DNA of 64,000 bases from Galerina marginata (Eukaryota; Basidiomycota; Agaricomycetes; Agaricales; Galerinaceae). Made by a program: the position numbers and the translations under genes. Positions 10,801-21,820 of the stretch are shown here, one piece after another. The notes beneath the pieces are model-generated. The model saw only the letters and a list, made by a program, of their open reading frames with translations. It did not search any database and was not told the origin of the DNA. The DNA is taken from NCBI GenBank assembly GCA_023014335.1, contig JAECYW010000006.1, positions 3,224,001-3,288,000 of the forward strand, in the 5' to 3' direction. The stretch's first letter is position 1, and the number at the start of each line of letters is the position of its first letter.

Positions 10801-12790
10801 CTTCCAGCAACGGAGGACTTGACGCCATGAACTTCCATATTGCAATGTGTCGACCAAACGCAATCGTCAAAAGTAAAAGACCGCAAATCAGAACACAGAA
10901 AATGGCGATGCGACGAGAAATCCAGTATGAATGGATGTAACTGGCCGTCAAAAGTGGACCACAATGCCAAGCCAACTAATGTTGGAGCGCTGAGTACGAC
11001 TCGGCGTCCTTTGAAGTTGGCTGAATTGGTCCTTAGGCAGTCACATCCAATCCGATTGACGATCACGTCTTCATGCTTGAAGCTTGAAGTTCGAGGAGAC
11101 AAAAGGTTCTCGTTATCATGAGCAGCGGGTGTGGATGTGCCAGTATCGGATGTCAAGCCAACCACAAACTGAGCACTGGGAAAATCTTCAGCACCTAGCT
11201 CAACGGCCGGCTTTGATGCGAACCGCTGTCCACATCCAATATAACGCTAGATCAGACAGCTCAACCCGAGGCATCGAGAGACCCAGGAAGAGAAGGGGGA
11301 AAGGGCGATAAAAGACGGTGGGATAGGCCAATCAGACCTACCCTAGCAGCTCGGGTCTGGCAAGGCTCGGGGACGCGTCGAGCAGGCGCGCGGTCAGGCA
11401 GCACGCAGTGGTGGTCAGGACCAAGCCAGGATGTGTTCGTCACAGGACCGCGCGGCGTCTACATGCGGACGGGCTGTGCTACTGATCAATTTCTATCTAA
11501 TCTAATCCAGGCTCGGGCAGCTCGGCCCAGAGCTCACTACTACAACGGGACGAGAAAACGACATCTACGGGATGGCAAGTCAGGAAGAAGGTTACGGCGA
11601 TAAAAGTAGTAAACGAACTGCACCTGGATCGTGTACCGCCCAGAGAGGCACTTAACGCCAGCGACAAGGGCGTCAGACGTCGAATGCAATCGTCTAAAGC
11701 AACGAACTGCGAATTAAAACAAAGTGCCGATGCGATGTAGGTATGAATGGATGTGACCAGCCAATATGTCTCCCATCAGAAGCCGACCAATGTTGGAGTG
11801 CTCAAGATAATTTGGCATTCATTAAAGGTCGGCGGGATTGGTACCAAGGCCGGCCACATCTAATCTGATTGACGATCGCAGCTTCATGCTTGAAGTACGA
11901 GGAGGTGGAGGGTTCCCGACTGCCGTGAGCAGCGTGTATGGATGTGCCAAGAATTCTTAGACCAGCCAACCACAAATCAGGCACCGATAGAATACTTCAG
12001 CACCCTGTTAAGAGGTCGGCTTTGACAGGTAAAACTGAGCACATCCAGTTTGAGGCTGGATCAGAGAGCGAGAGAAGCGGCGAAGGCGTATAGGAGGCTG
12101 TCGGACGACTAGTGCAATCGTCAAAAGCAACAGACTGCACATTTGAATTAAACAAAACAGCGATGCGACGTACGAATGAATGTAGCAAACTATACAACCC
12201 AAAGCCGACCAGTGTTGGACCGCTGAGTATGACTCAGCGTCCTTTAAGAGTAGGCGAGCGATTGGTACCAAGCCAGCCACATCCAATCTGATTAACGATC
12301 GCGCCTTCGCTTCAAGATTAGTGCGAAGAGGTGGAAGGTTCCCGTCGTCATGAGCACCTTGTGTGGATGTGCCACATGACGCACAATGGATGAGCCAAGC
12401 ACATAGGTGCCCATAGGTCAGCGCCCAGTTAAGAGCTCGGCTTCAGAGGGCAACGCCAGCACATCCAGTTTAAATAATGCTCAATCGGACCGCGAGAGAT
12501 GAGGCCTATGTGTCGAGAGGATTGGTAAGAGAAGTAGGCAAGGGCGATAGGGGGTAATCTAAGGATGGGTAAGAGCTAGACTACACGTCTACGGGATGGC
12601 GGTCAGCAAGCAGGTAAAGACAAAGACAAAGCCAGTAGCAATGATCATGAGCCGCACCACCTTCCCATCAATGCCAGTGCCATCTTGGTGGACGCGTCGG
12701 ATATCTGGAACTTGAAGTTGAGTGGCCCAACCAGTGTTAGAACACCACGGATCGGGCTGCAGGGCTGCGAGTACATATGACGCGGGCGAC
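10800..12790. repeat. A-array segment 4
   Basis: Modules at 10933-11048, 11133-11237, about 11750, 11940-12046, about 12178-12284 and about 12364. One unit is enlarged by a foreign insertion (11318-11546) and the following unit is shortened to about 430 bp by an internal deletion. Confidence 0.75.
11318..11546. other. Foreign 229 bp GC-rich insertion in an A unit
   Basis: Other A units read GATAGGAGACGGGACGAGAA at this point. Here the same text is split after AGACG and resumes at GGGACGAGAAAACG after about 229 GC-rich bases found nowhere else in the window. ACG occurs at both junctions and may be a 3 bp target duplication. I found no clear inverted termini. Confidence 0.5.
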
Positions 12791-13130
12791 AAAACGGATG
12801 TCTAGGAAATCCGAGTCGCTGAGATGATTGAATGAGAATCGATCCATCGATCCAGATGAGCAAGCATGAGCTCAGTTCTAGGAGGACCAGGTTCAACCGA
12901 TATCTTTCTGCAGATGGTGTCGACTGTATCGTGGTGGTTAAGAGGAAGCTCGATCCCGAGCCGTTGTAAAACAACGATTAAAACCACGTGAATCCCTCTT
13001 CCTCCGATCCAGGACCTCCATGACCTCCAAGTCCAAGCAACGTTGCCCAGATCCCTGCTCCTCCTCCTCTAGCCCATTTCATACCGCTGGACGAAGCTCT
13101 TGCTTCCCGTCGATATACTCAATTAGTTCC
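12790..13130 (+). repeat. Inverted copy of the MID1 upstream module, downstream of MID1
   Basis: Read in reverse complement, this stretch aligns with 15190-15420. It shares CCACCACGATAC, an AGATATCG stretch, CCTGGTC.TCCTAGAACT and CACGTGGTTTT. It therefore forms, with the MID1 upstream DNA, an inverted pair flanking the MID1 gene. The part 13000-13500 also aligns with 17640-17940. Confidence 0.65.
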
Positions 13131-13535
13131 TAGTAGGGTTGTTAATTATATTAATCTCGACTGTAAGAGCAATATAATATAATATCATGATCCTGGAGAG
13201 ACGTTGCACTCCTAACGCCACTTCTAGATATTCACGGTATGAGGTACATATTATATATGAGAATTCAGGACAGTAAGGAGGGCGACGGTCCCGGGTCCAG
13301 CGGCGTTCACGATGGCTCTGAGCTCAACTGATGATGTACGCCGCCGACGGTGTGCAATCGAATGGAAAATATGACTAGCCCAATAGGCACCCGGTAGAGT
13401 AGCATAGAGTAGTTAGTATTATATTATATTACAACAAAAAACGATATCTATCCAAATCCCACAAACCCCCTTTTTCTTTCCCCAAAAACCCTCCTCCCTC
13501 CTGCCACCTCCACCCCCCAACCACCCCTCCCCACC

Positions 13536-15161
13536 CTACACCATCCCACACCACACATTCCCCCACCGATCCTGCGCCACCCCCGTAACACCCCGTCCTT
13601 TACTCCCCTTATCCCCCTCCCTCGCATCCACATAACCCACTCCATAGCTCGCACCAGCGTTAAACCCCGCACTCGGGCATTTAAACCCGATAAAAGGCGG
13701 ACACGCGCGGTCGACCGCATGGCACTGCTCTAAACAAGGGAGAAGGGCGGTGTAGGGCGTTGGGGGGGAGAGGGGGGGGAGGAAGGGGTTCCGAGGGGGG
13801 AGCGGGGTGCGTGTTGGGATTGGGAGGAGCGCGGAGAGTATTTGTTGGGTCCCGCCAGAGTTCGGGTCGAGGAAGGCGGATGCTGCTCCCCCCGTCTCCC
13901 CCGGCGCGGCGGGTGTAGCCGTGAACCCATTCGGGTTCGCAGGGCTCGGCTCAGAACAGCGCGTGAAGGAAACGGAGCAGAGCCACGCGCGGTATTCGCG
14001 CTGACAGTCGTCGCACCCCATGAGGGGGGAGTACCAGTCCCGCCCGCACGCGAAGGTGGTTAGGACGGTGGTGAAATTGGAGAGGTAGGAGAGGAGGGGG
14101 GTTGATACCGCCTCCGAGAGGGAGGAGGCGTCGTATGTCCCTGTCCCTGTCCCTGGCGTTGTTCCAGTGGCGCCATTTGAGTTTGAAGGGGGCGGCGGGA
14201 GGGGCACGGCGTAGGCGATGGAGGGACAGTATGGGAGGGAGTGTACGAGTGGGCAGGGGAACGCGGCTGATTTAGTAGCAAAAAAAATAGGCCCGCTGAC
14301 TTTACTCGAATCATGCACGACATAAGCCGTATAATTCGTCTGCGGGATCAACCCCTCCACAAGCCACTGCATGCGCCACCCGAACGCGTCACGGGCCCAT
14401 GGCTTTTGCGAGACGATCGTGCCTGTCGTTTGCTGTGCGGAGAGAAAGCACCCCGTGCGCGGGCGGTTCGAGGAAGCGAGCCCGAGCCCGGCGGAGGTGG
14501 GTGTGAGGATGAGCGTGAGGTTTCCTGCTGCGCTGGAGGATGGGAGAGGGGGCTGGGACATGTTGGCGGCTGGGAGAGTGTAGTTCGGGTATTGCGGTGT
14601 CGGGGTGTCTGGTAAGGGCAGGAAAGGCGCGGAGAAGAGGAGGGCTTGGTTGGAGGTCGTGTCGCCGAAGAGGGGGAGGTCGGCGGGGGGTGCGTGGAGG
14701 TTTTCTGTGGGTTCGGTTAGATTGGGAGTGGGAGGGAAGAGAGAAGGGGAGGGATAAGTACCAGTATCGGATACACCGACTTCGAAGGGGACTCCGGGGG
14801 TGGCGCCGTTCGTGTCGACGGTTAGGACGGCGCCGTTGGGGAAGGAGCCGACATACGATCCCTCCCCATCATGAAAGAAGATCTCGAATCCAGCAAAGGT
14901 CTTTGGTGGGCTATTGTCATCTACCGAGGCCGAGGGGTCGACCTCCGCTATGGTGAAGCGCGGAGCGGGGGAGGCATCGCTGCAGAGCGCGACGCTGATG
15001 AAGAGCGGGGAGTTGTCTTTTGGAGGCGGGATGGAGAAGGCGGGCGGGTTGGGGAGGCGGAGAGTGTTGAGGGCTGTGATGTTGTTGAGCGTTAGTGGGG
15101 TTAGAGACGCTGAGAGGGCTGGAGGAGCGAAGAGGAGGAGGAGCAGGGATTTGGGCAGCAT
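13536..15161 (-). CDS. MID1: Mid1 stretch-activated Ca2+ channel component
   Basis: Mid1 is a secreted or membrane-associated glycoprotein that works with the Cch1 channel in the high-affinity calcium influx system at the plasma membrane. The single-exon frame of 541 residues begins MLPKSLLLLLFAPPALSAS, a clear signal peptide, which sets the start at 15161. Several NxS/T sites follow (NIT, NLT, NYT, NMS, NFT). The C-terminal third holds the family cysteine pattern: CGRDWYSPLMGCDDC near residue 372, WLCSVSFTRC near 394, and CLEQCHAVDRAC...C around 476-495. Length matches fungal Mid1 proteins (about 540-650). It is GC-rich compared with the repeats around it and is the only full-length copy. 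Partial copies lie at 7.6, 17.6 and 21.1 kb. Confidence 0.88.
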   Translation of the reverse strand: MLPKSLLLLLFAPPALSASLTPLTLNNITALNTLRLPNPPAFSIPPPKDNSPLFISVALCSDASPAPRFTIAEVDPSASVDDNSPPKTFAGFEIFFHDGEGSYVGSFPNGAVLTVDTNGATPGVPFEVGVSDTGTYPSPSLFPPTPNLTEPTENLHAPPADLPLFGDTTSNQALLFSAPFLPLPDTPTPQYPNYTLPAANMSQPPLPSSSAAGNLTLILTPTSAGLGLASSNRPRTGCFLSAQQTTGTIVSQKPWARDAFGWRMQWLVEGLIPQTNYTAYVVHDSSKVSGPIFFATKSAAFPCPLVHSLPYCPSIAYAVPLPPPPSNSNGATGTTPGTGTGTYDASSLSEAVSTPLLSYLSNFTTVLTTFACGRDWYSPLMGCDDCQREYRAWLCSVSFTRCSEPSPANPNGFTATPAAPGETGGAASAFLDPNSGGTQQILSALLPIPTRTPLPPRNPFLPPLSPPTPYTALLPCLEQCHAVDRACPPFIGFKCPSAGFNAGASYGVGYVDAREGDKGSKGRGVTGVAQDRWGNVWCGMV

Positions 15162-15420
15162 CACTATGGCATGGAGGTTATGAAGAGAGAGGTTCACGTG
15201 GTTTTGATGGTTGTCGTTTGACGGCGGCTCGCGTCCGGGATCGAGCTTCCGTCTTTTCCACCACGATACACTCTGCGCCTCATAGAACTTGAAGATATCG
15301 ATGAAACCTGGTCGTCCTAGAACTAAGCCCATGCTTTGTTCATCCTACACCGATTCTCGCTCATTTTCCTCGAACGTGAATTTTGTCGGGGCCCACTTGC
15401 GATCTGAATCAGTTGCATAT
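15162..15420 (-). promoter_or_regulatory. MID1 upstream region, also a repeated module
   Basis: DNA directly upstream of the MID1 start. Forward landmarks are CACGTGGTTTTGATGG, GGATCGAGCTTCCGTC and CCACCACGATACACTC. A CACGTG E-box-like palindrome is preserved in most copies (6.1, 12.9, 17.9 and 21.3 kb), which suggests either promoter function or simple co-duplication. I cannot identify a TATA element with confidence. Confidence 0.45.
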
Positions 15421-15439
15421 GTTTTGATCGCTTTTCAAT

Positions 15440-17630
15440 TCTCTCGCCACCTCCCCCCGGGCAGTTTGGTCTAGCGATTACACTACTGGATGTTTCCAGT
15501 CTTACTCTTCAAAGCCGAGCTCTGAACAGGGTGCTAAAGGATTCTCTCAGTCCCCGGTTTGTGGTTGGCTACATGTGAGAGGAACTGACACAGCCACACA
15601 CGCTGTTCACGACGACGGGAGTTCTGAATCTTCACCTCCTCGTACTTCGAGCTTGAAGGCGCGATTACCAATCGATTGGATGTGGCTTTCATTGATACCA
15701 ATTCCTAGCCGACTCTCCAAGGACGCCGAGTCGTACTCAGCGCTCCAACACTGGTCAGCTTAACATTGTTGGATCAGTAGTCACATCCATTCGTGCGTCG
15801 CATCGCTATTTTGTTTAATCAAATTTGCAGTCTGTTGTTTTTAACGACTGCATTGGAGGTCCGACAGCCTTGTTGCTATGATCAGACTGGCGCAAGTGCC
15901 TCTCCGGGCAGTCCTGGGTACTTAAGCCTTAGGGATATATATTCGACGTGGCTACAGGATAGCATAGCATCGATACTGATAGGAGGAAAACGGTCCAGGT
16001 GCGGTTCATTTACAGCTTGTTCGGTCGTAGCCTGCTTCCTGACTTGCCATCCCATAGATCTAGACGTCGTTTTCTCCTATCTTCCTTTCCCTCTTCTCTC
16101 GCCACTTCCTCAACCCATCATTTCTGGTCATCTGAATTAGGGTTAAACTGGATGTCCTTAGTGGTCACTTCAAAGCCAGCCTTTGAACCGGGTGCTGAAG
16201 TATTCTATCGGTGCCCGGTTTGTGGTTGGCTTGGCAGTAGCGTAAAGTCCTGGCACATCCACACAAGGTGCTCATGATGACGGGAACCCTTTACTTCCTT
16301 GTATTTCAATGAAGCTGCGATCGTTAATCAAATTGGATGTGGCCAGGCCTTGGTACCAATCCCTCGCCGACCCTTAAAGAATGCCAAATTATGCTCAGCA
16401 CTCCAACCCTGGTCGGCTAGCCTGGTTGGCTCCCATGGCCGGTTGTATCCATTCGTACCTACGTCGCATCGGCTCTTTGTTTTGATTTGCAGTCTGTTGC
16501 TTTTGACGATTGTGCGCGCGTTGGACGTCCGACGCCCTTGTCGCTGGCATTAAGTACCTCTCCGGGCGGTCCTGGGTACTTAGGCCTTCGGTTAGCTTAG
16601 ATGTACTATATCCAATTATGCGGCTACAGGAAGAGCATTGCCACTGATGGGAAAACGGTCCAGGTGCTGTTCGTTTACGACTTGCTTCGCTGTAATCTGC
16701 TTCCTGAAATACCTTCCGTAGATGTCGTTTTCTCGTCCCGTCTCCTATCTTCCTTTCTCTCTTCTCTCGTCACTCTCTCGACACCTCATTTCTGGCCATC
16801 TGAATTAGCATTAACTGGATGTGCCCAGACTTACCTGTCAAAGCCGAGCTCTTAATTGGGCGCTGAAGTATTCTATTGGTGCCCAGTTTGTGGTTGGCTC
16901 ACTATTTCCAACAGGGGACTGCGACATCCACAGACACTGCTCATGACGATGGTAAGCCTTCACCTCCTTGTACTTCAAACATGAAGCTGCGATCGTTTAG
17001 CGGGTTGGATGTGGCTGCCTTCAGACCAATTCAGCCGACTCCAATGGACACCGAGTCGTACTCAGCGGTCCAACGCATGTGCAGGTTGGCTTCTCGTCAT
17101 AGACCTCCAGCTACATCCATTCGTAGGTCGCATCAACACTCTGTTGGCGTTAGGGTTAGCTGAAGAGATATTCGATGCGGCTAAAAGGATAGTGTTGACA
17201 CTGATAGGGAATTGGTCCAGGTGCTGCTAATCTACAACTTTTTTTAATCTTTACCCGCTCCCTGACTGCCATCTCATAGACATGTAGATCTACAGCTTTT
17301 TCCCTTCCTTTCTCCAGCCTCGTATCTGCCTTTCCCAATCCTTTCGACACCTTATCTCTCGCTGTCCGGTTCAGCGCTAAACTGGATGTGCCGGTGTTGC
17401 CTTCGAAAAGCTGAGCTCTTAACAGGGCGCTGACCTATTTTATAGGTGCCTGGTTCGTGCCTGGTTGATCGTTGGTGCATTGTAAGCACGTCAACTGATG
17501 CTGTTCTCGAGGACGGGAACCTTCCACCTCCTCGTACTTTGAACATGAAGCTGGAACATGAAGCTGCGATTATTAATCGGATTGGATGTAACTGGCCTTG
17601 AGACCATTTCGTAGCATCACTATGGTGATC
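15440..17630. repeat. A-array segment 5, inverted orientation
   Basis: The same modules as the left arm but reverse-complemented. Modules include 16150-16260, 16335-16450 and ones near 15488, 15676, 16817, 17005, 17384 and 17583. The flank TTTGTGGTTGGCT is the complement of the left-arm AGCCAACCACAAA. Confidence 0.75.
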
Positions 17631-17639
17631 CTGCTTGAA

Positions 17640-18180
17640 GTGGGTGTGGGTGGTGAGCGGCGGGAGGAGGGCTTTGGCTTTCTGGAGTTTCTCTTTTTTT
17701 TGGAAGAAGAAAACAGGGGATTTGTGGGATTTGGATAGATCTCGTTCTTTGTTGTAATATAATAGTAATGCTAACTATACTACCACATGCCTATTGGGTG
17801 TCCCATCTACTCATACCTCATACTCTACCCTACGAATCTAGAAGTGACGCTACATCTAGAGTAAGACTTCGTCCAGAGGTATGAAGTGGGAAGAGGAGGA
17901 CGAGGAGCGTCAGCAGCAGCAGGGAGGAAGAGAGGTTCACGTGCTTTTGATAGTTGTCGTTTCAACGGCGGCTCAGGATCGAGCTTCCGTCTTTACCACC
18001 ATGACACACTCAGCATCGTGAACTTGATCTGCATCTCAGAGAAAGATATCGATTGGAGGTGATGCGTGTTACGACTATAGTATGTTTTGTTCATCCGACG
18101 TTGAACGTTGAACGTTAATGTTTTAACTCTCGCCACCTGAGCCTACGTTCGGGCTCGGCCTTTTCAGATAGACCTCGCTA
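17640..18180 (-). pseudogene. MID1 locus remnant with coding body deleted
   Basis: The part 17640-17860 aligns in reverse complement with the 3' flank of MID1 (13220-13510), sharing ATCTATCCAAATCCCACAAA and TATTACAACAAA. The part 17940-18180 aligns with the MID1 5' upstream module. The 1.6 kb coding sequence that should lie between is gone, so this is a deletion derivative of the locus. Confidence 0.55.
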
Positions 18181-18369
18181 GATTTCCGAGGAAAGTCGAT
18201 AGTTCAGATCGGAAGATAGTACTGACAACGACAATGATAGGAACTGGTGCGCATGAGGCTCATCTACATCTTGTCGCAACCTCCTTCCTGACCCCGTAAA
18301 CGTGTGGATCAAGGGGTTTTGCCCTTCCTGTCTCATCCTTTTTTACCCCATCACTTTCAATTCTCTCGA

Positions 18370-20170
18370 AACCCCAGGGCAGTTTGTTCTAGCGATTACT
18401 GGATGTGTCCTCTCTTAGTCTTCCAAGCCGAGCTTTTAACAGGGTGCTGAGATATTCTCTCAGTGCCCGGTTTGTGTTGGCTACCAATGCTATGAAATAC
18501 TGGCACATCCACACACGCTGCCCACGACGACAGGAGTTCTGAATCTTCACCTCCTCGTACTTCGAGCTTGAAGGCGCGATCACTAATCAATTGGATGTGC
18601 CTTGCTTTGATACCAACTCCCAGCCGACTCTCCATGGACGCCGAGTCGTACTCAGCGCTCCAACACTGGTCAGCTTAGCATTTTGGGATCAGTAGGCGCA
18701 TCCATTCATACGGCGCATCGATATGCCCAGTTTTGTGCTGCTCACGACGACAGGTGCCCTTTTACTCGCACTGCAAGCATGAAGGCGCGATCGTTAATCG
18801 ATTGGATGTGGCTTCCCTTGGTACCAATTCCAAGCCGCCCCGTTGAAAGATGCCGAGTTTTGCTCAGCGCTCCAACACTTGTCGGCTATGTTTTCTTTTG
18901 TTCGGGGAGCTACATCCATTAGTACGTCACATCGTTATTTTGCTCCAATTCACAGTCCGTTGCTTCTTACAACTGCACACTGAAACGAAAATGGTTCAGG
19001 TGCGGCTCATTCTTCCGCCGTAATCTGCTTCCTGACTAGCCATCCCGTAGGTAGACGTCGTTTTCTCGTCCCGTCTCCTATCGTCCTTTGCCTCTTCTCT
19101 TGCCACTTTCTCGACACCTCATGTCGAGCTGTCTGGTTCAGCCTCAAACTGGATGCTCCCAGTGGTTCTCTCAAAGCCGAGCTCTTGACAGGGCGCCGAA
19201 GTATTTTATTGGTGCCCAGTCTGCGGTCAGTTGCCTGAGCAGTCATTTGCTGGTACATCTACACACACTGCTAATGACAACCGGAACCCTTCGCCTACTT
19301 TCACTTCGAGCATGAACTCACAATCGCGTCATGGTGATCATTGATCGACTAGAATTGAATGGATGCGGCTTGCACTGGTACCAATTCGTAGCCGACTCTC
19401 AAAGGACGCCGAGTCGTACTCAGCGGTCGAACGCAGGTCGGCTTCCCGTCGTATCGGTCAAACCACATCCATTCGTAGGCTCGCTTCAGCACTCTGTTGG
19501 CATTAGGGTTAGCTGAAGAGATATTCGATACTGATAACCAAGGGGTCCAGGTATGGCTAATCTGCAACTTGATTTGTCTTAACCTGCTTCTTGACTTACC
19601 ATCCCATAGACATGTAGATGCTCACACAGCATTTTCGCTTCCTGTCTCCTGTCTCCTATCGCCCTTTCTCCTATCGCCCTTTCTCCCTTCTCTTCCCAAG
19701 TCTCTCGACACCACATCTCAGGCTGTCTGATTGAGCGTCAAACTGGATGTGCCCACTGCTACCTCCAAAGCCGAGCTTTTAACAGGGTGCTGTAATATTT
19801 TTCCGGTGCCCGGTTCGTGGTTGGCTCTGGATCGACGAGTAGAAAATACTGGCACATCCAGACACGCTGCTCACGACGACACGAGTCCTCCACTTCGACG
19901 TATTTCAAGCGTGAACCCGCGATCGTTAATTGATTGGATGGGGCTGCCTCGGTACCAATCCTCGCCGACATATAAAGAATGCCGAGTCGTACTCAGCGCT
20001 TCAAGGCTGGTCGGCTAAGTTCGTTTGGTTCAAGGAGGCTAGTTACATCCATTCGTACTCGGTTTCACGTCGCATAGCTATTTTCTCCAAATCTGCAGTC
20101 CGTTCACAATTGCATGGGACGCACTTCAACTTGGGAAATTTGGATATTGCTGGTGTTAAGTATGTCTATT
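18370..20170. repeat. A-array segment 6, inverted orientation
   Basis: Modules near 18401, 18591, 18803, 19150, 19360, 19743 and 19935, reverse-complemented relative to the left arm. Several carry substitutions in the GGATGT border (for example GGATGC, GGATGG), so this segment is more diverged. Confidence 0.7.
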
Positions 20171-20770
20171 CCGGGCGGTTCTAGGTGCTCGGAGTGTTCC
20201 TTTACTCGCTTCTCTGCTTTATATGAAAGAAATGGCCGGCAACAGCCATATATACTTGGTGGTTTGTGCTCTCAAATTTGCTTTGCGCAATGATATTGAT
20301 GCCCTATTGTCTTTTCAGCCGGTCTCGATCTGATTTTTTGCTCCTGGATTATACGATATGTGGGTGACAGTCGACATGCTCCCATCACGCTGACATGTCA
20401 TTCTAGTCTAATAAGCTGCTAATTTGGTTTGAATCCTCCCCTTTCTTCTACCTCGGCCTCTTGTTTTTTTTGTTTTTGGAATTATCTATCTGTAGAGGAC
20501 TTTCAGGCCGCTCAAATGCTGCATCACTCACTCTTGGAGTAAAATTGGATGAAAGTGGCATCGTCTTCTCAGCCATCTCGTTACCAACTCCTCCACTTTT
20601 GGTTATGAGTCTTTGGGGTTCCGGCGCTGGCTGGCTGTGATCATGAATTGGCGAACCACTTCTATTCATTTTGCACTCCTCGATTCGTGACACTGTTGCT
20701 ATGCACACCTTATTGCGATTGCTCGGGCCTCGGATTCTTCATCCTGCATACCAGTGGGCAGGACTGCCGG
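20170..20770. repeat. B-block copy 5, inverted
   Basis: Reverse complement of the B block. It shares TGCCCTATTGTCTTTTCAGC, GTAAAATTGGATGAAAGTGG and GGGGTTCCGGCGCTGGCTGG with the complements of the left-arm copies. It lies on the outer side of A-array segment 6, mirroring the left-arm order. Confidence 0.65.
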
Positions 20771-21099
20771 TATTCACCAGTCTGAAAACACCAATGTACA
20801 AATTGGTCATTGATTTGATTTTGTAATATAGAAATCGCCGGTGGGGGCAATTCAGTTCTCTGAGTTTAAGTAGAGGATATGTGGACAATATCACCATTTT
20901 ACTTGTTTAAAATTCGATGTATTTAAATGTGAAAAGAAGGTTGTTTCTTCCACTGGTTGTGCGCAATGGATTGATTTACTACACAAGTCAGCGAAGGAGC
21001 TTCTGATATAAGAAAGCCAAGGAATTAAAGGACGCGTTAGGCAGGTAAAAGTAGTCGAGTGGACAAAGGCGTCGTTGCACAGTGCCGAAACTGATTATG

Positions 21100-21560
21100 A
21101 CCTGCGTCACCGTGCCATCTTTTTGCAGCGGGATTTGAGAAGGGGGCTGGTTAAGGTGGTGGAGGGTGTTGAGGGCGGTAATATTATTGAGGGATAGTGG
21201 CGTTAGGGCTGCTGAGAAGGCAAGAGGAGCGGCAAGGAGGAGGAACAGGAGCAGGGATTTGGGTAATAGTATGGCCTGGTGTGAGCCGAGAGACTCACGT
21301 GGTTTTGATCGTTGTCGTTTGACAGCGGCTCGGGATCAAGCTTCCGTCTTCACCACCATGATACGCTCAGCATCGTCCACTTGATTTGCACCTCATAGAA
21401 AATATCGATCAGACGTGGTTGTGCTACGCTTATGCTTTGTTCATCCGACATCGAAATCTCACCTCCTCCGTCTAGACTCTAGAGTACATCTGGGCTCAGC
21501 CTTCTGCTTGGTAGATTCCCGAGGAAAGTCGATAGTTCAGATCGGAAGATAGTACTGACA
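21100..21560 (-). pseudogene. Truncated MID1 5' fragment, right arm
   Basis: The part 21130-21280 is close to the first 45 codons of MID1 on the minus strand. It encodes a leucine-rich signal-like peptide followed by LTPLSLNNITALNTL, against LTPLTLNNITALNTL in MID1. The part 21285-21560 is the upstream module with CACGTGGTTTTGATCG. The copy ends after about 55 codons. Confidence 0.65.
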
Positions 21561-21699
21561 ATGACAACGACAATGATAGGAACTGGTGCGGCTCATCTAC
21601 ATCTTGTCGCAACTTCCGGATCCTTTGACTTCCCTCCCCGTAAACGAGTAGATCCACGGGTTTTGCCCTTCCTGTCTCGCCCTTTTACCCCATCACTTT

Positions 21700-21820
21700 T
21701 CAATTATCTCAACACCCCCGGGGTGGTTGATCCAGCGAATACTGGATGTGTCCTCCCTTAGTCTTCCAAGCCGAGCTCTTAACAGGGTGCCGAAGTATTC
21801 TCTCAGTGCCCGGTTTGTGG
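21700..21820. repeat. A-array segment 7, interrupted
   Basis: Start of another inverted type-2 module (ggatgt near 21743) that breaks off after GTGCCCGGTTTGTGG. The expected continuation TTGGCT is missing because the element at 21821 begins there. Confidence 0.6.

Noticed and set aside
4400..12790. A CRISPR-like array, because fixed flanks surround variable ~25 base cores
   Set aside because: Units are ~670 bp with two different modules, flanks are imperfect, and the organism is eukaryotic. There are no short regularly spaced repeats or cas genes.
13730..15292. Several plus-strand frames of 65-138 codons
   Set aside because: They are antisense shadows of the GC-rich MID1 coding sequence and show no domain or splice support.
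15460..15500. A tRNA gene, suggested by a GGTCTAGCGATTAC stretch
   Set aside because: No B box or cloverleaf follows, and the stretch recurs in other A units (18380, 21717) as ordinary repeat sequence.
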